64,000 nt of DNA from Isoetes taiwanensis (Eukaryota; Streptophyta; Lycopodiopsida; Isoetales; Isoetaceae), in the NCBI GenBank assembly GCA_021234155.1, contig JAJEKV010000009.1, positions 10,422,546-10,486,545 on the forward strand, in the 5' to 3' direction. How positions within the stretch are numbered: position 1 is the first letter of the stretch; each line of letters starts with the position of its first letter. Made by a program: the position numbers and the translations under genes. Of this stretch, positions 21,384-32,590 are shown in pieces. The notes beneath the pieces are model-generated. The model saw only the letters and a program-made list of their open reading frames with translations, did no database searches and was not told the origin of the DNA.

Positions 21384-21494
21384 GACTGCATTATACAGCC
21401 CCCCTCCCGTTGTGTCGCTGATATCTAGCCCTCCAGGCTTAGATTGGAGGGCTGGAATTGTGCCACGTCGGAGGGGGGGCTGTATAATGCAGTC
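21384..21494. mobile_element. 111-bp foldback with nested inner hairpin (mini-MITE)
   Basis: Arms GACTGCATTATACAGCCCCC and its exact complement GGGGGCTGTATAATGCAGTC bound the element, which starts at 21384 and ends at 21494. Inside, AGCCCTCCA pairs with TGGAGGGCT around a short loop (about 21427-21455), giving a two-tier hairpin. No convincing target-site duplication is visible. No coding potential. Confidence 0.75.
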
Positions 21495-22240
21495 ATCCCC
21501 AGACATTCTTGTATATAGAATACATTTTATGTTGACCAAAGGCATTTGGTAAAATTATGAACAAGGTGCTGCGCACGGAGGGTTGCCCTCCATGGCCGGA
21601 GGTTGAAGTAGCTTAAATCATACTTGAAAGTGATTTTTTTACAATCAATCAAAATTGCTATTTTAAAACATTGACATTTTGTGCATCCATGCTGTAGTTC
21701 ATGTGGCTTTTGGATTGGCGTCCATGTTGGGTCGATCCCTTGGGCGTAAAGGTGTTTCAGCCTGTCTCGATAAATGGTAACTCCCCCCCAAACACGTCTT
21801 ACAACTTTCATCGTACCGTGCTCTCCGAAGAGCAACCTTTGTCGGAAGTGAATCAGCCAGGAATTGTTGTAGCTTGGAGGTCCAGTTGCAGGGGAACCAA
21901 GAACACTGAGAAGAAGATTGCGAAGGCAGGCCCCAAGGAGAGTAATGCGTAACCAATGTCGCTTAACTGCAGTCATGTCTTCTGCCCTTTAGCTTTAGAA
22001 CAGAGTTTTGCCATTAGCCCACTTTATGGAATACATGGTGCTAAATACCAAAGCCACTAATTTCACAAACATTTTCAACCTGAGACTGTTGAATCAAACA
22101 GGCAGAGCTTCTCAAGCACTAGCCCAGCTGATCCAAGCTAATTTGCTGGTATCAGTATCTCAAATGCGAACTTTCGCATTTGTAACTAGGTTAAAAACTT
22201 GCAGAAGAGATTGATCCTGACAAGCTTTGATTAGGAAGAT

Positions 22241-22549
22241 TCAAAGCTGTAATTCTTTTGCCCGTGCAAATGACCCCTTCCAAGAACATGGATCAGTACC
22301 AGACACCCAGGTGTCTAGGGTACTGCCTGTCGAAGCTTGCAAAGCTTCCTTCAATTCCACCAAGAATCTTTCATCTTGATTAGCCTGGGTCCCCTTTCTG
22401 ATACAAATCTTTCTTGAATATGCTAATGGTAACGCATCTAGAGCCATATAATCCAAAGATCTTGCCCCCAAAGAATGGTTGGAGGGCTTCGCCTCTTGGA
22501 GGTCGCCATAGCCAGATGCTCTGTCTGTTTTGCCAATTATCCAGTTCAA
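22241..22549 (-). pseudogene. N-terminal leucine-rich-repeat capping domain fragment (LRRNT_2)
   Basis: The minus-strand read contains DERFLVELKEALQASTG followed by STLDTWVSGTDPCSWKG. The pattern 'LLELK-x-x-L…L-x-x-W…DPC-x-W-x-G' is the N-terminal cap that precedes LRRs in plant receptor kinases and extracellular LRR proteins. Instead of the expected V-x-C and first LRR, the frame runs into KGSFARAKELQL and stops. No signal peptide, LRRs, membrane segment or kinase domain follow in 21500-22240, so this is an isolated exon-sized remnant. Confidence 0.6.
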
Positions 22550-22564
22550 ACATTAGCAGCCCAC

Positions 22565-22712
22565 AATGCAGGTAACCGCCAGTTTACAGGGAACAATAGG
22601 TTTGGAGCAGTCACCAGCATATCTTAGGTATATTCTGGCATATACCTAGGATATGCCGCAAACCCACATAAGCGAGGGTTTGCCCCCCTAGGGGCAATCC
22701 AAAAGATTATGT
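22565..22712 (+). repeat. Dispersed repeat R1, partial copy
   Basis: Matches the right part of longer copies at 46318-46675 and 52264-52600: CCGCCAGTTTACA.GGGAACAA, GGAGCAGTCAC, CATATACCTAGGATATGCC, AAACCCACATAAGC, CCCTAGGGGCAA. The family is not recognised. Confidence 0.75.
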
Positions 22713-22719
22713 TCTTTGT

Positions 22720-23470
22720 TCTTCCCATCACAATTATTCGAGCATAATGGGCCACTATAAAAAATAAATCTACAAATAAAGAGTAGTTCTTTTGCAGACA
22801 AAACTTGAAAGACTCACAGACAGAACTAGCCTTGGCTATGGTTTTGCGAGTTAGAAGCCAGGCTGGAAGAAGCACCAGAAATCGACATCATCTCCTATCT
22901 CAGGATCTATTTTTTGGGGTCTTTTGGATAGGCTAGAATTGGAAGAAAAGGATGTAGGCCCGGTAGGCTTGCTTGTGATTGCATTCATAGAGTAGACCTT
23001 GATAATCAAGGCCAAGAACCAAGACGTTGGCTTAAACTGCCACCCTAAACTGCTAACTGTGTTTTATGATGGCTAAACGTCCCACTTATTTAATGAAAGA
23101 GCACAAGGATTTTCTTATCTACCTTTGTTCCAAGTCACTTTCTGTGATAAAGGGATGAAACGTAATTAATAGTTGCAAGTTTTCTATGGGATTGTACTGG
23201 AGTTTCATCTAGCCATGGACAGATTCCAATTGTTATAAACACAGTTAGAATAAGATGATAATTGAAATAATAATAATAAGATAATTAATTTCTGGTACCA
23301 ATATGTACAATAAGAGTGTACACCAATATGTACAGAGAGAGTGTGTACAATTTTGATTTTCGTAATAATATACAAAGAAAATTCTTTTAGCTATAGACGC
23401 ATCATATTGGTTGGGCGTGGTTAACCCTGCTATACATGAAAGACTACATATCTATCCAACAAGGGATGGA
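22720..23470. other. No gene recognised; expected 3' flank of the gag-PPO segment
   Basis: A downstream LTR would be expected here if the gypsy-like gag at 24089-24990 belonged to a complete minus-strand element. I see no copy of the 25060-25300 leader. There is a small duplication ACCAATATGTACA near 23297 and 23321. Confidence 0.4.
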
Positions 23471-23471
23471 G

Positions 23472-24130
23472 CTAAAGGTCTTCTGTCTCAATATGAATTC
23501 CTTTAACATATACATGCATATTCTCAGCACCACGGGGCACAATTGTCACTAAAATCTTTGATGCATTGGAAAGGCCAAGGTTATCTCCAATAGCAACTCG
23601 AAGCCTCGTGTGGCGATCCAAATCAGGTGCTCCAGACCCAATTAAGTTAATGTGAGAGGCTACATATTCTTTTATTGCCACAGGCGTATCCGCATCAACA
23701 TTTGGTAAATTGATGAAGATATTAAAACCAGTCAGTCACCTTTGATCTGGGAACCTCCAACCCAATGCTTAGTACTTCTTCGTGATTGTTTTTCCTACTG
23801 GTGAATGCTTCTAGGGGTCGCTTGACAATAACCTTAAACGGAACCCCCTTCACTGTCTTTTCTTCAGCTTCAATTCTAGGGGCATACTGTGGAATGTCTT
23901 CAAATTCTGTTGATGATCTCTTGGTCCACATCATCACAGGCAATGCACTCAATGCAGAGAACAAGCAGTCACGTCGACTCAGTTGGACTGGCCCTATGGC
24001 TTGGCAAAATACCTTAGTGCACTTGCTGGATATTGCTGGCTGATCACAAGACCTGTAAATGTTTGTTATATCACTATCGAGACTCCTACTACTCGGACCG
24101 GCCCCTGAAGTTTTTCGACTGATTTGGGCA
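23472..24130 (-). pseudogene. Polyphenol oxidase fragment: thylakoid signal joined to the C-terminal KFDV domain
   Basis: The minus strand reads in order: a hydroxylated region ending in SRRDCLFSALSALPVM, a twin-arginine thylakoid-transfer signal; then EDIPQYAPRIEAEEKTVKG and PFKVIVKRPLEAF, the linker and C-terminal shielding region of plant polyphenol oxidase; then EVPRSKVTDW, a one-base frameshift near 23720, FNIFINLPNVDADTPVAIKE, RLRVAIGDNLGLSNA and ILVTIVPRGAENMHVYVKGI. These match the PPO1_KFDV domain. The complete di-copper tyrosinase domain (all six His ligands) and the DWL domain are missing, with no gap or intron signal at the join. The piece starts where the gag reading ends. It has no enzymatic potential. 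The PPO identity is strong from the C-terminal half. Confidence 0.8.
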
Positions 24131-24990
24131 CTTCACAGGCCATCCACGAGCAATATGGCTAGCTCCTCCACAGTAGAGGCAAAGATTAGCCTCTCTCCGA
24201 CTTCGGCGGCAGATAAAGGTCCTCGAACTGTCCGATCAATCTGCATAGCCTCAGGTCTAGACCTGCTAGATTCTACAGATGAAACTGGGGAAGGCGTAGC
24301 TACAGGCACTTGTGTGATTGGGAAGACCTGACTACGTCTCTCTTGCCTACATTCGAAGAGCCGATTATCATATCGAGCTGCAAATCTGATGGCTTCTTCC
24401 AAAGTCTGAGGGTCCTTCATAGACAACAGCATATCTTTCACATCCTCTTGTAACCCCCTTCGGAAACAATCTCGAAGTGCAACATCATCCCAGGTAGTAT
24501 CTACCGCAATTTGACGGAATTCTGATGCATATACTGAAGTTGGACGAGAGTCTTGCCTTAGATTGCAAAGTTTTGTGATGGATGTGCGCTGACGATCGGT
24601 GTCTCCAAAGCATGCCTCGAGCTCTGCAGTGAAAGCAGCAAAATCTTGTGACTCTGGGGCTCCTTTCTCTAATAAAGGAGCAAACCAACTTAGAGCTGGC
24701 CCTGTGAGAAGAGAACCAATCAGCCCCACTTGTTCCTGGGCCATGGGATATCTATGAGGATGGAGCTGAATCACAAGCCTGATCTGATTCAAAAAACCGC
24801 GGAGCTTGGACCGAGTGCCGTCAAACTTCTCTGGCAGGCTGATCTTAGGCTCTGATAGCCTCAATCCCGAGCTAGAAGCAGAATCATGTGAAGCAATACG
24901 TTCCCGAAGCTCTTTATTGTCCAACTGCAATTGCTGGCATACTTGAACAAGCTGCTAGACCTGCTGTAATAAAGTCGAAACCTCCTCCAT
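24089..24990 (-). pseudogene. Ty3/gypsy-type Gag, with stop and frameshift
   Basis: The ATG at 24990 gives MEEVSTLLQQV, then an in-frame TAG, then QLVQVCQQLQLDNKELRE (coiled coil). The capsid region has ISLPEKFDGTRSKLRGFLNQ, GPALSWFAPLLEKG, FGDTDRQRTSITKLCNLRQD and YASEFRQIAVDTTWDD, typical of the retrotransposon Gag family. A frameshift near 24185 separates it from the zinc knuckle, read as CLYCGGASHIARGW. The last Cys of the CCHC box is Trp. The knuckle frame ends with a stop at 24089-24091. No protease, RT or integrase follows; a polyphenol-oxidase fragment does. Confidence 0.85.
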
Positions 24991-25059
24991 AGATATAAAA
25001 TCACCAAATACGAGCAAAAAAAATGCTTAGGATCAGGGCAGGCAAGAACCGGTAAGGGA

Positions 25060-25300
25060 TTCCGATTCAAACTGTCATGAACCTACACAAAAACAAGGAA
25101 AATACGCAAGAAATACGAAAAAAATATGCCAAGATCGGCAAAGAATCTGATATATGAACAGAAATCACGAGTACAATGGATCGAAGGCAAGCGGGAACAC
25201 GAGACAGATGCCTAGAAGGCTCAAGATTGGCGTTGAACCGGAATGGTTCGACAAGAAGGAGATGCCTCCTTATATATGTAGGCCAATGGTCAGGATCGCG
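25060..25300 (-). promoter_or_regulatory. Putative LTR/leader promoter of the gypsy-like element
   Basis: On the minus strand, TACATATATAAGGAGG (about 25264-25280) is a TATA box placed some 280 bp upstream of the gag ATG, as in an LTR U3/R boundary. The following ~200 bp would be R-U5 and leader. I could not find the matching 3' LTR or a clear primer-binding site, so the assignment rests on position only. Confidence 0.4.
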
Positions 25301-25423
25301 CCACTCCAATGGATGAGATCATACCAAATGTCGCGCATGCGTGTAGGTTCTAGAATATTCTAGAACCTCCTGGAAACAGCCCCGCATATGAGAAAGACAT
25401 GAGGAAATGCCTTTAACAAATAT

Positions 25424-25560
25424 TGGTAGGGCACTTGGCAAAGGTGTATGATTCGTAATTGGAAGGTTGCGAGTTCAACTCTTGCTCCGTGCAACTACCC
25501 CTTTACATCCGTGTGACGATTGTCTTTTGTACATACGAGTATAATGTTCGTATGATATGA
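25424..25560 (+). mobile_element. tRNA-derived SINE (or tRNA relic)
   Basis: TGGTAGGGCACTTGGCAAAG resembles a pol III A box, and GGTTGCGAGTTCAACTC about 35 bp later resembles the B box GGTTCGANTCC. The region does not fold into a credible tRNA cloverleaf with anticodon, so a SINE head is the better reading. The 3' end is unclear. Confidence 0.5.
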
Positions 25561-25569
25561 ACATCCATA

Positions 25570-28500
25570 TGGTCGTCACAGTCACCAGTTAAAGAAAACA
25601 AATGTGTATGATGTGCACACGAGTCAAAAACATGCTTGTGAAAGGTACAATCACACATCATAGATGTGCAACAAAACATCTGTAGAGACAATACAAAGCA
25701 TGACATAAATAATATTTAATCACAAGAATACTTCATGATGCAAACATTTGCCATGTAATCCATGTTTTCATTTACATAATTGACAATTAGGCCAGCCCAT
25801 GACTGCAGTGGGACTAAGATCACAAGAAGAGCCCATGACCTGACTGAGGTATGAAAGAAAGATAAATCATGAAAGGAGGCAAGCCAGTCAGTCTCCATTC
25901 TAGGTAAAAATAAGTCGATAAGAATCTAGACATAGGATAAACAAACATGGGAGGAAAATTTAAGTGCCAAAAAAATAAGCATGCATGGACGAGAAACTTA
26001 ACACAGCAACCTTCTTTTCCAACTGAAAGATACATGCTAATTGCTGAAGCATGTACAGACCCAAGACCAAGAAGCAATACTTTAAGATGTAGCACTACTT
26101 CCTTTTTATCCTCTCATTCTTTTAGATCATCATAATGGGACATTCTTCATACTGACATGGCTTGGATTGGGATGGTTGATGAACACCATAGTTGGTCTAT
26201 TACTACAAATATGGCCCGAGCTTTGGCAAAATGATGAATCAGTTGAATATTCTAAGGAAAAGACTTGAGTCTTTACTACGTGGAAAAGCTGTTAAAAAGA
26301 ATTCGCGTGTATCCAATAGACACGTTAAACATACTTATTCTTATCTATCTTACTAGTAATGGTGCCCAGCGTTGCTGGGCATCAGTTGGAAATCTGTAAA
26401 TATTTTATTGCAATGGGAAAAGTGTGCAGTAAACTTTTTATTATAACAAAAATTTTCAAAATATCATTTAATTGTTGACATCTTGAAAATTGCACATTAA
26501 AGAGGTAGTACATCCTTACTCATAAGAGATCCGATGTTTTATCTTTAGGCAAACCAATGCACAATTTCTGGGACAAAAGCAAAATGGAGGGGCTATAAAG
26601 GGATATTGAATTGTATCTTCTAAGGAATTTCAGGCGTCATTGTTGGGAGCATGGGCAAAGGTCTTGGCAAATGACTTCTCATTAAAGGCCATCCAATGGT
26701 TTATTTTATATTTTTGTTGACATTGTTTCTTTTCACGTTGCGCATAACTGGTGAATATTTATTGAGGAGGTTGTGAAGTTATCTTGTTTGATATATCTTG
26801 TGGATATTCATTGAGGAGGTTGTAAAGTTATCTTGTAAATATCTCTTGAGGGTTGGGAAGTTGCATGAAGCAAGTACCGATTGCCTAGACAATTTAAGTA
26901 ATCTTGTGAATATGTGTGGAGGAGGTTGCAAAGTTGCATGAACATGTGAACATGTGTGGAGGTTGTGAACTTGCATGAACAGGGTATAGATTGCCCTAAC
27001 AATTTGATTTCATTTAAGAATATCTCCAAATGGAATTAGCATAAAAAACATTACATCATTTTGAAATGGACAAAATATAGGCATTGCAAAATTGCTGGTT
27101 TTTTTCATCACATAACCACCAGTGCAATAGGTATAGTTGGCATCTCTGGTTAAGTTGTTTGAAAACTTTGGTTTACTCCTATATGCTCCCCATGGAAACC
27201 TACTTATTTACGATGAATGGAGTGTATGTCAATCTCAGAATAGAATAGTTAGATCTTACCATGCAAATCAAGTTTTTTTATGGTCAAGAACCGCTTCAAA
27301 GAACCGTACCATACATGTAATATACCAATGCATGCATGTGTCCCCATAACTACCTAAGCAAGTTCCAGTCTTTCTTTAACTCATCATCATGACTACAATG
27401 TCAAATATACAAATGTTATATCTTTCCCTACCTCATATGTAACTCAACATGGTATCTAGCTTCTCTTTGAGTCTGACCAAAATGCAACTTACAAATTCTC
27501 ACTTCTCTTTTGCAAAGATAATGCATAACTTTTATATGGTGCCTATAACAGTTTATTAACTGATATTGGCTCCCATTTTTTAGGCAGAAAATATGCTGGC
27601 AAGGCATTTGTAGGGATCACGTAAACAATGATATTTTGGCTACAATTTTTGGCGCAAAAATATGCTGGCAAAACATTTGTAGACTTAAACAATGATGTTT
27701 TCATGAGGCAAATGAACATTAATTCACCAAAACAAAATACACTTTTTTATTTAATAGTCTGATCCTCACAAATTTTTCAAATGGAGTCGTTTCTAACTCT
27801 AGAAGGAGAAATAGACGTTTATAGGACTTACAATGCTTTTATAAAAATCCTGTAGATCGAGCAAGCATAATGTATCAAAGTAGCAGGTCATACACCTCTG
27901 CAGACCTGGTTTTGGTGTAGATTTTGTATGGCTCAAATTTGTTGCTGTGTTAGCATTGCACCAATGTATGAAATCATGATGGTTCAGAAATCATACCAGC
28001 AGAAAAGAGAAATGTAGATCCATCTACAACATGAAGAGACATAGTTGAGAAGACTAACTAATATGGATCTACCTGGCAATCTATGCATCTTCAAATAAAA
28101 CCACCAGTTATGATTCTAACTGTTAGCATTAGATGCATTGCATTATAGTATTTGCAAGAGAAATCCTATGACCATAACATATCAAAGAAGACTAACCTCA
28201 ATTCCTAAAATGTGTAGTGTAATATGAGATGCAAAAGTCCAGAACCTCAAGATGCCAAGAGCGAGAGCTGTTCTTATTAAACCTGACCCCATTTATGGCC
28301 AGCTCAAGCACCTACACCAACCAGCACATCATGCATGAAATTCATATAAGAAAAGGAGAAAACGATACGCTGGTGTAGACTACCAACCAATCGAAAGGAA
28401 ATACAAATTCTTACCTGAGTGGCCAAGTATTTTAACTTGGAACAGAATGTGTTGAAACTAATGGTTCCCCATTTACTCCATTTCATAATGCAACAGTTAA

Positions 28501-28960
28501 GCTTTGCTCATTTTTATTTGCAAGGATAACAACCACCATCCTTAGCAGATTTTGCTGAACCGGCTATATTGTTGCTGTCATTCATCCAAAACCATGCCAC
28601 GTTTCAATAATGCCCTAAATGTTGCAAACGAACTGGAGGAAACCGGACATAGCTTTTGCCCACGACCTTGAAGTGTGATATACAGTGACTATGGCCAATC
28701 TATCCTTTGTTGACATCTGTTTCAGATTAGTCCGCCATAGCAGAGTTACATGCATCTGGCCAGTTCAAACCTCGCTAAAACTGCTGCCCTTTTTGCTTTA
28801 TCTAGCCCTAACCCTGCCCGTTGCACATAGCCATAGCCATAGCCGAGTGTTAGAACCCGTTGCTAGAAACCTGACAGAACAATACCAATCACTGGGTCTT
28901 ACGCCCCCATTGCCAAAGCTAAAGCTTCAACCATAGCTACGTTCGGAGCCATAAGCAGGG
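25570..28960. other. No gene recognised; degenerate repeats
   Basis: A long AT-rich interval. At 26750-27000 imperfect units combine GAGGAGGTTGTGAAGTTATCTTG, GTGAATATGTGTGGAGG and AAGTTGCATGAAC. A duplicated block 'GGC..AAATATGCTGGCAA..CATTTGTAG' is at 27584-27620 and 27645-27690. Short ORFs (for example 28685-28936, containing the HSHSHSRVLEP run) are not recognisable. The stretch could include introns or UTR of the minus-strand NLR remnant. Confidence 0.4.
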
Positions 28961-28968
28961 GCGCCAGC

Positions 28969-30245
28969 TTATATGAGACGCCTTGCATAGCACTTGTAAT
29001 CATTCGTGGTAAAACAACACGCGATGCATCTAGCAGCAGCTGCATTTAAATCTTCATAATCTTTGGAGAATAAATTTGCAACACCTTGCACTATGAGATT
29101 GGTAAAATTTCTACAGATATTGTCTAGTTCTGTTATGGTGTTGCTTGCACAAAGAACATCAAACATATTCCACAATACCATTGCCCGCATGGTTTCATCG
29201 GCTGATTCCATAATTTCTCGAATAGCCCATTCTCTTTTTCTTTTCTTTGCCTTTTAGTTCCATATCCGAAAAGCCGGGGAATTACTTTGCATGCATCATT
29301 GGGTCCGAGGCTACAAAAAGTAAATCCATGGCACATTCAATTTTAGTATCCGGTATAGTGCAACCATGTCATGGATGCGATAATGCATTTCAGAATTTGC
29401 TCTATCTAACAAAGACCCCTCTAGGAGTTTCCCCGCAACCAATGCAATGTGCTATCCTGTCCTAAAGTGAGCCACATTGTTTCTAGACATGCCTCTGGAA
29501 TTGGTTCTTTCCAATCCAAGGCAGATAATGTCGCAAAAAATTCCCTGGCGTGTGTTGACATGGTCCTTAAACTATAATCAAAAGATCCAAAAACCGTTGC
29601 GGCACTTTCTGCGTCCTTTTCATCCAGATAAGCATGTGGAACTGGTCCTTGAGCAAAGATAGGTCTCACGCAAATCATCTGACCCTTTTCCCAATGTTCA
29701 GGCCTAGTCTCACCTTGAAGTGCCTTGCCTATCACACCAAGAGTCAGAGGATGATGACCACAGCGCTCTGAGAGTTTGTCTGCAATATCCTGCAACCAAT
29801 CAGCTCACAAATATCACTAAGGCTATATAGCCATTGTTTACTACTTTGTCAAAACTACTCTATTGATAACTTATTTATTTTTTTCTAGAATTGCAGTGAA
29901 ATTCTTCTGCTGACTTGCTAAAATATATCAAGCAAATTGCCAGGAATAAACTCATCGGTATCTCCTCCAGACTCAATTGGCTGTGAAGCATCAAAATAGG
30001 AATGCTTAGATGTTCAACATCCTCTTTAGATAATTCCACTTTATCTGCTTCAATGTTCTCGACAACAGACTTTATCCTTGTTGTAGCAATATATTTGCAT
30101 TCATTATCATACAGCTTATTAAATCGGGTTATGATATCTGGTTCCCATACATCTTGAAGTAAGATAAGTATGCGGACTGTTACCATATCTCTATTGTATA
30201 CTGCTCTAAAAGCTGCATATGCATCATCTAAGTTCCTACATTTGG
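28969..30245 (-). pseudogene. NB-ARC resistance-gene (NLR) fragment
   Basis: Minus-strand pieces appear in NLR order. At 30245-29950, AKCRNLDDAYAAFRAVYN leads to TVRILILLQDVW, the kinase-2 motif with its first Asp replaced by Gln (normally DDVW), then YIATTRIKSVVENI (RNBS-B) and LHSQLSLEEIP (RNBS-C-like). After an intron-like gap with TTGCAG, 29795-29421 gives IADKLSERCGHHPLTLGVIG (GLPL motif), then FDYSLRTMSTHAREFFATLS and CLETMWLTL. Degraded frames follow, and the last part (29211-28969) reads ICRNFTNLIVQGVANLFSK and LNAAAARCIACCF, which looks like helical repeats rather than LRRs. The P-loop is absent. Several stops and frame changes show it is dead. NLRs act as intracellular immune receptors. 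The family call is strong for the NB-ARC pieces, weaker for the C-terminus. Confidence 0.7.
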
Positions 30246-30653
30246 CATATCAATAATTGTATTTTCTCGGATTTGTTTTGTTTTTCATTGCTGCCATTCT
30301 GCTGTCCTGCCATTTCGTGGAGCTTTACCACAACCGTGCTTAAGATTGAGGTTGCTGGAATGGCCCTATAATTTGGAATAGAAATAAAAGCAAGCTGGGT
30401 AGCCCAAGAAGAGCCGCATCATCTCTACCCTAAGGACATATCACAGCTGTCAGGCATCGCCATACCTGCACCGCCATCCCTGCATCGCCCAACAGAACCT
30501 GGCTGCTCCTTAACCATCAAGTTTTGGATCAAAGATAGGCAAGCAGACTGCAGAGCAGACCAAAATGATGGAGAAGAAGAAGAGGAGCAGAATCGGGTTT
30601 GGGCTTGGCCGCCATGGCCATCTTTGGAGTTTTTTTTGACGCCCTATCCCTAA

Positions 30654-30867
30654 AAGAAAGATGAGGTTGGAAGAGAGGTGCAAGATGATGCCACGTGGCA
30701 TCGATTAATCTGGGCCGCCCAAATTAGGGCGTGGTCCATTACACAACATTATAATATCTTAAGAAAGATGAGGTTGGAAGAGAGGTGCAAGATGATGCCA
30801 CGTGGCATCGATTAATCTGGGCCGCCCAAATTAGGGCGTGGTCCATTACACAACATTATAATATAAG
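30654..30867. repeat. Tandem duplication, 2 x 107 bp
   Basis: The unit starting AAGAAAGATGAGGTTGGAAG at 30654 is repeated at 30761 with essentially no change. Each unit contains the palindrome GCCACGTGGC (with an E-box/G-box CACGTG) and GGGCCGCCC. A fresh duplication. Confidence 0.9.
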
Positions 30868-31034
30868 AAGATTTTGCAAATAGCAGATAGTATTTCTAGC
30901 ATTAAGTAAAGAGTTTTCTGAACAAATAAGCATTTACTTCAATGTAGATCTTGCCACATAAAGCTCTGAAGCAATCTGCGATCCTTCCTTTACAGGGATT
31001 ACTATCTACAGATAGAACACGGGGATGAAAATTC

Positions 31035-31620
31035 TGTCAAGGTGCAATTCAATACTAAACAAAAATAACGCAGTTTTGCTAAGGTTATGCAAATGCTGCT
31101 AGCTCATGAAAAGACGTCAGATAAGGTTACTACTCTAAAAAGGAATTCTTATCATATAATCCTTCTGTTGTTAACCATTGACCTCTGAAAGACGGGAAAA
31201 AAGAAAGAACAATTCGAAGAAGAAAGGGGCAGAAAACCATAAATTTGCAAACTCGAACAGGAGAGAACAAAGGACTTGTTAAGAATCGTGGAACGAAGAG
31301 GAGGAAGCATACCTTGAAAGAACACAATGCTGAAACAGAAGTTCAAAGCTGAGATGCAAAGTGAACAGAAGATATTTCCTCCACGCGTTCGGATCTCTAA
31401 ATAAATAGGTCTTTTGCATAGAATATAAATCGAAATCACCAAAATGAGAGGATGCATAGAGCTTACAGTTCCGAGAATCTCAAGGCTAAATGCCTTCAGA
31501 AGAGAAAAAGAAAGGTGGTGGCAGGCCCATCAGAAGATCTATGCAAAACAGAACAAATGAATTAGAACATGAAACATGATGCTAGCATCTACAGCCGGAT
31601 ATCTAGCCCTAGGGCTCTCT
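31035..31620 (+). repeat. Dispersed duplication D, copy 1 (partner 51685-52266)
   Basis: Nearly 600 bp shared in direct orientation with 51685-52266: TATGCAAATGCTGCTAGCTC, CTCTGAAAGACGGGAAAAAA, CTCCACGCGTTCGGATC, GAACATGAAACATGATGCTA and others. Copy 1 runs into the LINE leader; copy 2 runs into repeat R1. No coding region or terminal structure was recognised. Confidence 0.85.
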
Positions 31621-31699
31621 CAACCTGATTTTAATGCAGGATTCAGAGGGTGTGATACCATCTAATCACCTTGGATTAAAGCATTTACATGCTAAAGCC

Positions 31700-31985
31700 T
31701 TGTAGATGGGCGTCTGCAAGGGGGAAAACCATTGCTTATTTTCATTTCAGACAAGCGTCTGTAAGGTGGCAGAGGTTGCACTTATGGCTGCGCTTCATTT
31801 ATGCACTTGAACACTTTCAGACAGGTGTCTGTAAGGTGAAAGAGCCTGCACTTGCTTCTTGCACTTGGAGGCCTGCGCCTGCTTCTGACATGTGGAAGCT
31901 TTCAGACGGGCGTCTGTAAAGGGACAGAGGTTGTGCATGATCAAAGTGCTTGAAGGCTTTCAGACAAGCGCCTGTAGGGTGACAC
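31700..31985 (+). repeat. Array of CAGAC-GCGTCTGTAAGG units in the LINE leader
   Basis: Five diverged units: GATGGGCGTCTGCAAGG, CAGACAAGCGTCTGTAAGG, CAGACAGGTGTCTGTAAGG, CAGACGGGCGTCTGTAAAGG and CAGACAAGCGCCTGTAGGG. Spacing is 60-80 bp, and each half contains the inverted CAGAC/GTCTG. Repeated leaders of this kind often act as LINE promoters, but that is inference. Confidence 0.7.
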
Positions 31986-32590
31986 CCTATCCATGGCAAC
32001 TCCAGTGATAGAAGAGCCGAACGAGCCCTGCATCCCTTCATCCAACTCCACCAGATATGCATGTGGATGGTGCCGTCTGTGATCCCCTCTACCTAGCAAT
32101 GCATATGGCAGCAAAACTTCTCTTGGGAGAGTACATAGATGCCATCCCCAATCGCAGCACCGGATGACACCGACAAAATTGATAGGTGCACACCGAAAAA
32201 AAGAAGCGGCAAAGTCTTGTGCAACAAGCATGGCTCAGCGGTGCCTATGACAGATACTCTAGCCTAGTGGCAAGCCGATTCTGGGCTTCACCACCACCAA
32301 ACCCAGCGGTTGAGGAGCACTGAAACGAGGTTCAAGCAATGGCGGAGGGCAACAAAGCTCAATTGCTTGCTTGGCGGAGGAAATACAGGCCTCCGCACCC
32401 AAATTGCTCAAGAGGCAAAGGCCTCTTGAAAAATATGTTTCGGCATGGAGACCCGTGATACAAATCTAGAAGATGGCCTTAGCCTAGTGCACTCACGAAA
32501 GGCGTAAGGACAAGAAGAGTCTTGCTGACATGCAGGCCGCATGTATTCCATGTCCACCGCCATTGAAACCATGACCTGGGAACAAACAAC

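Noticed and set aside
25440-25510. tRNA gene
   Set aside because: A- and B-box-like motifs are present, but no acceptor pairing or anticodon arm can be drawn; a SINE head fits better. The same applies to 45080-45170.
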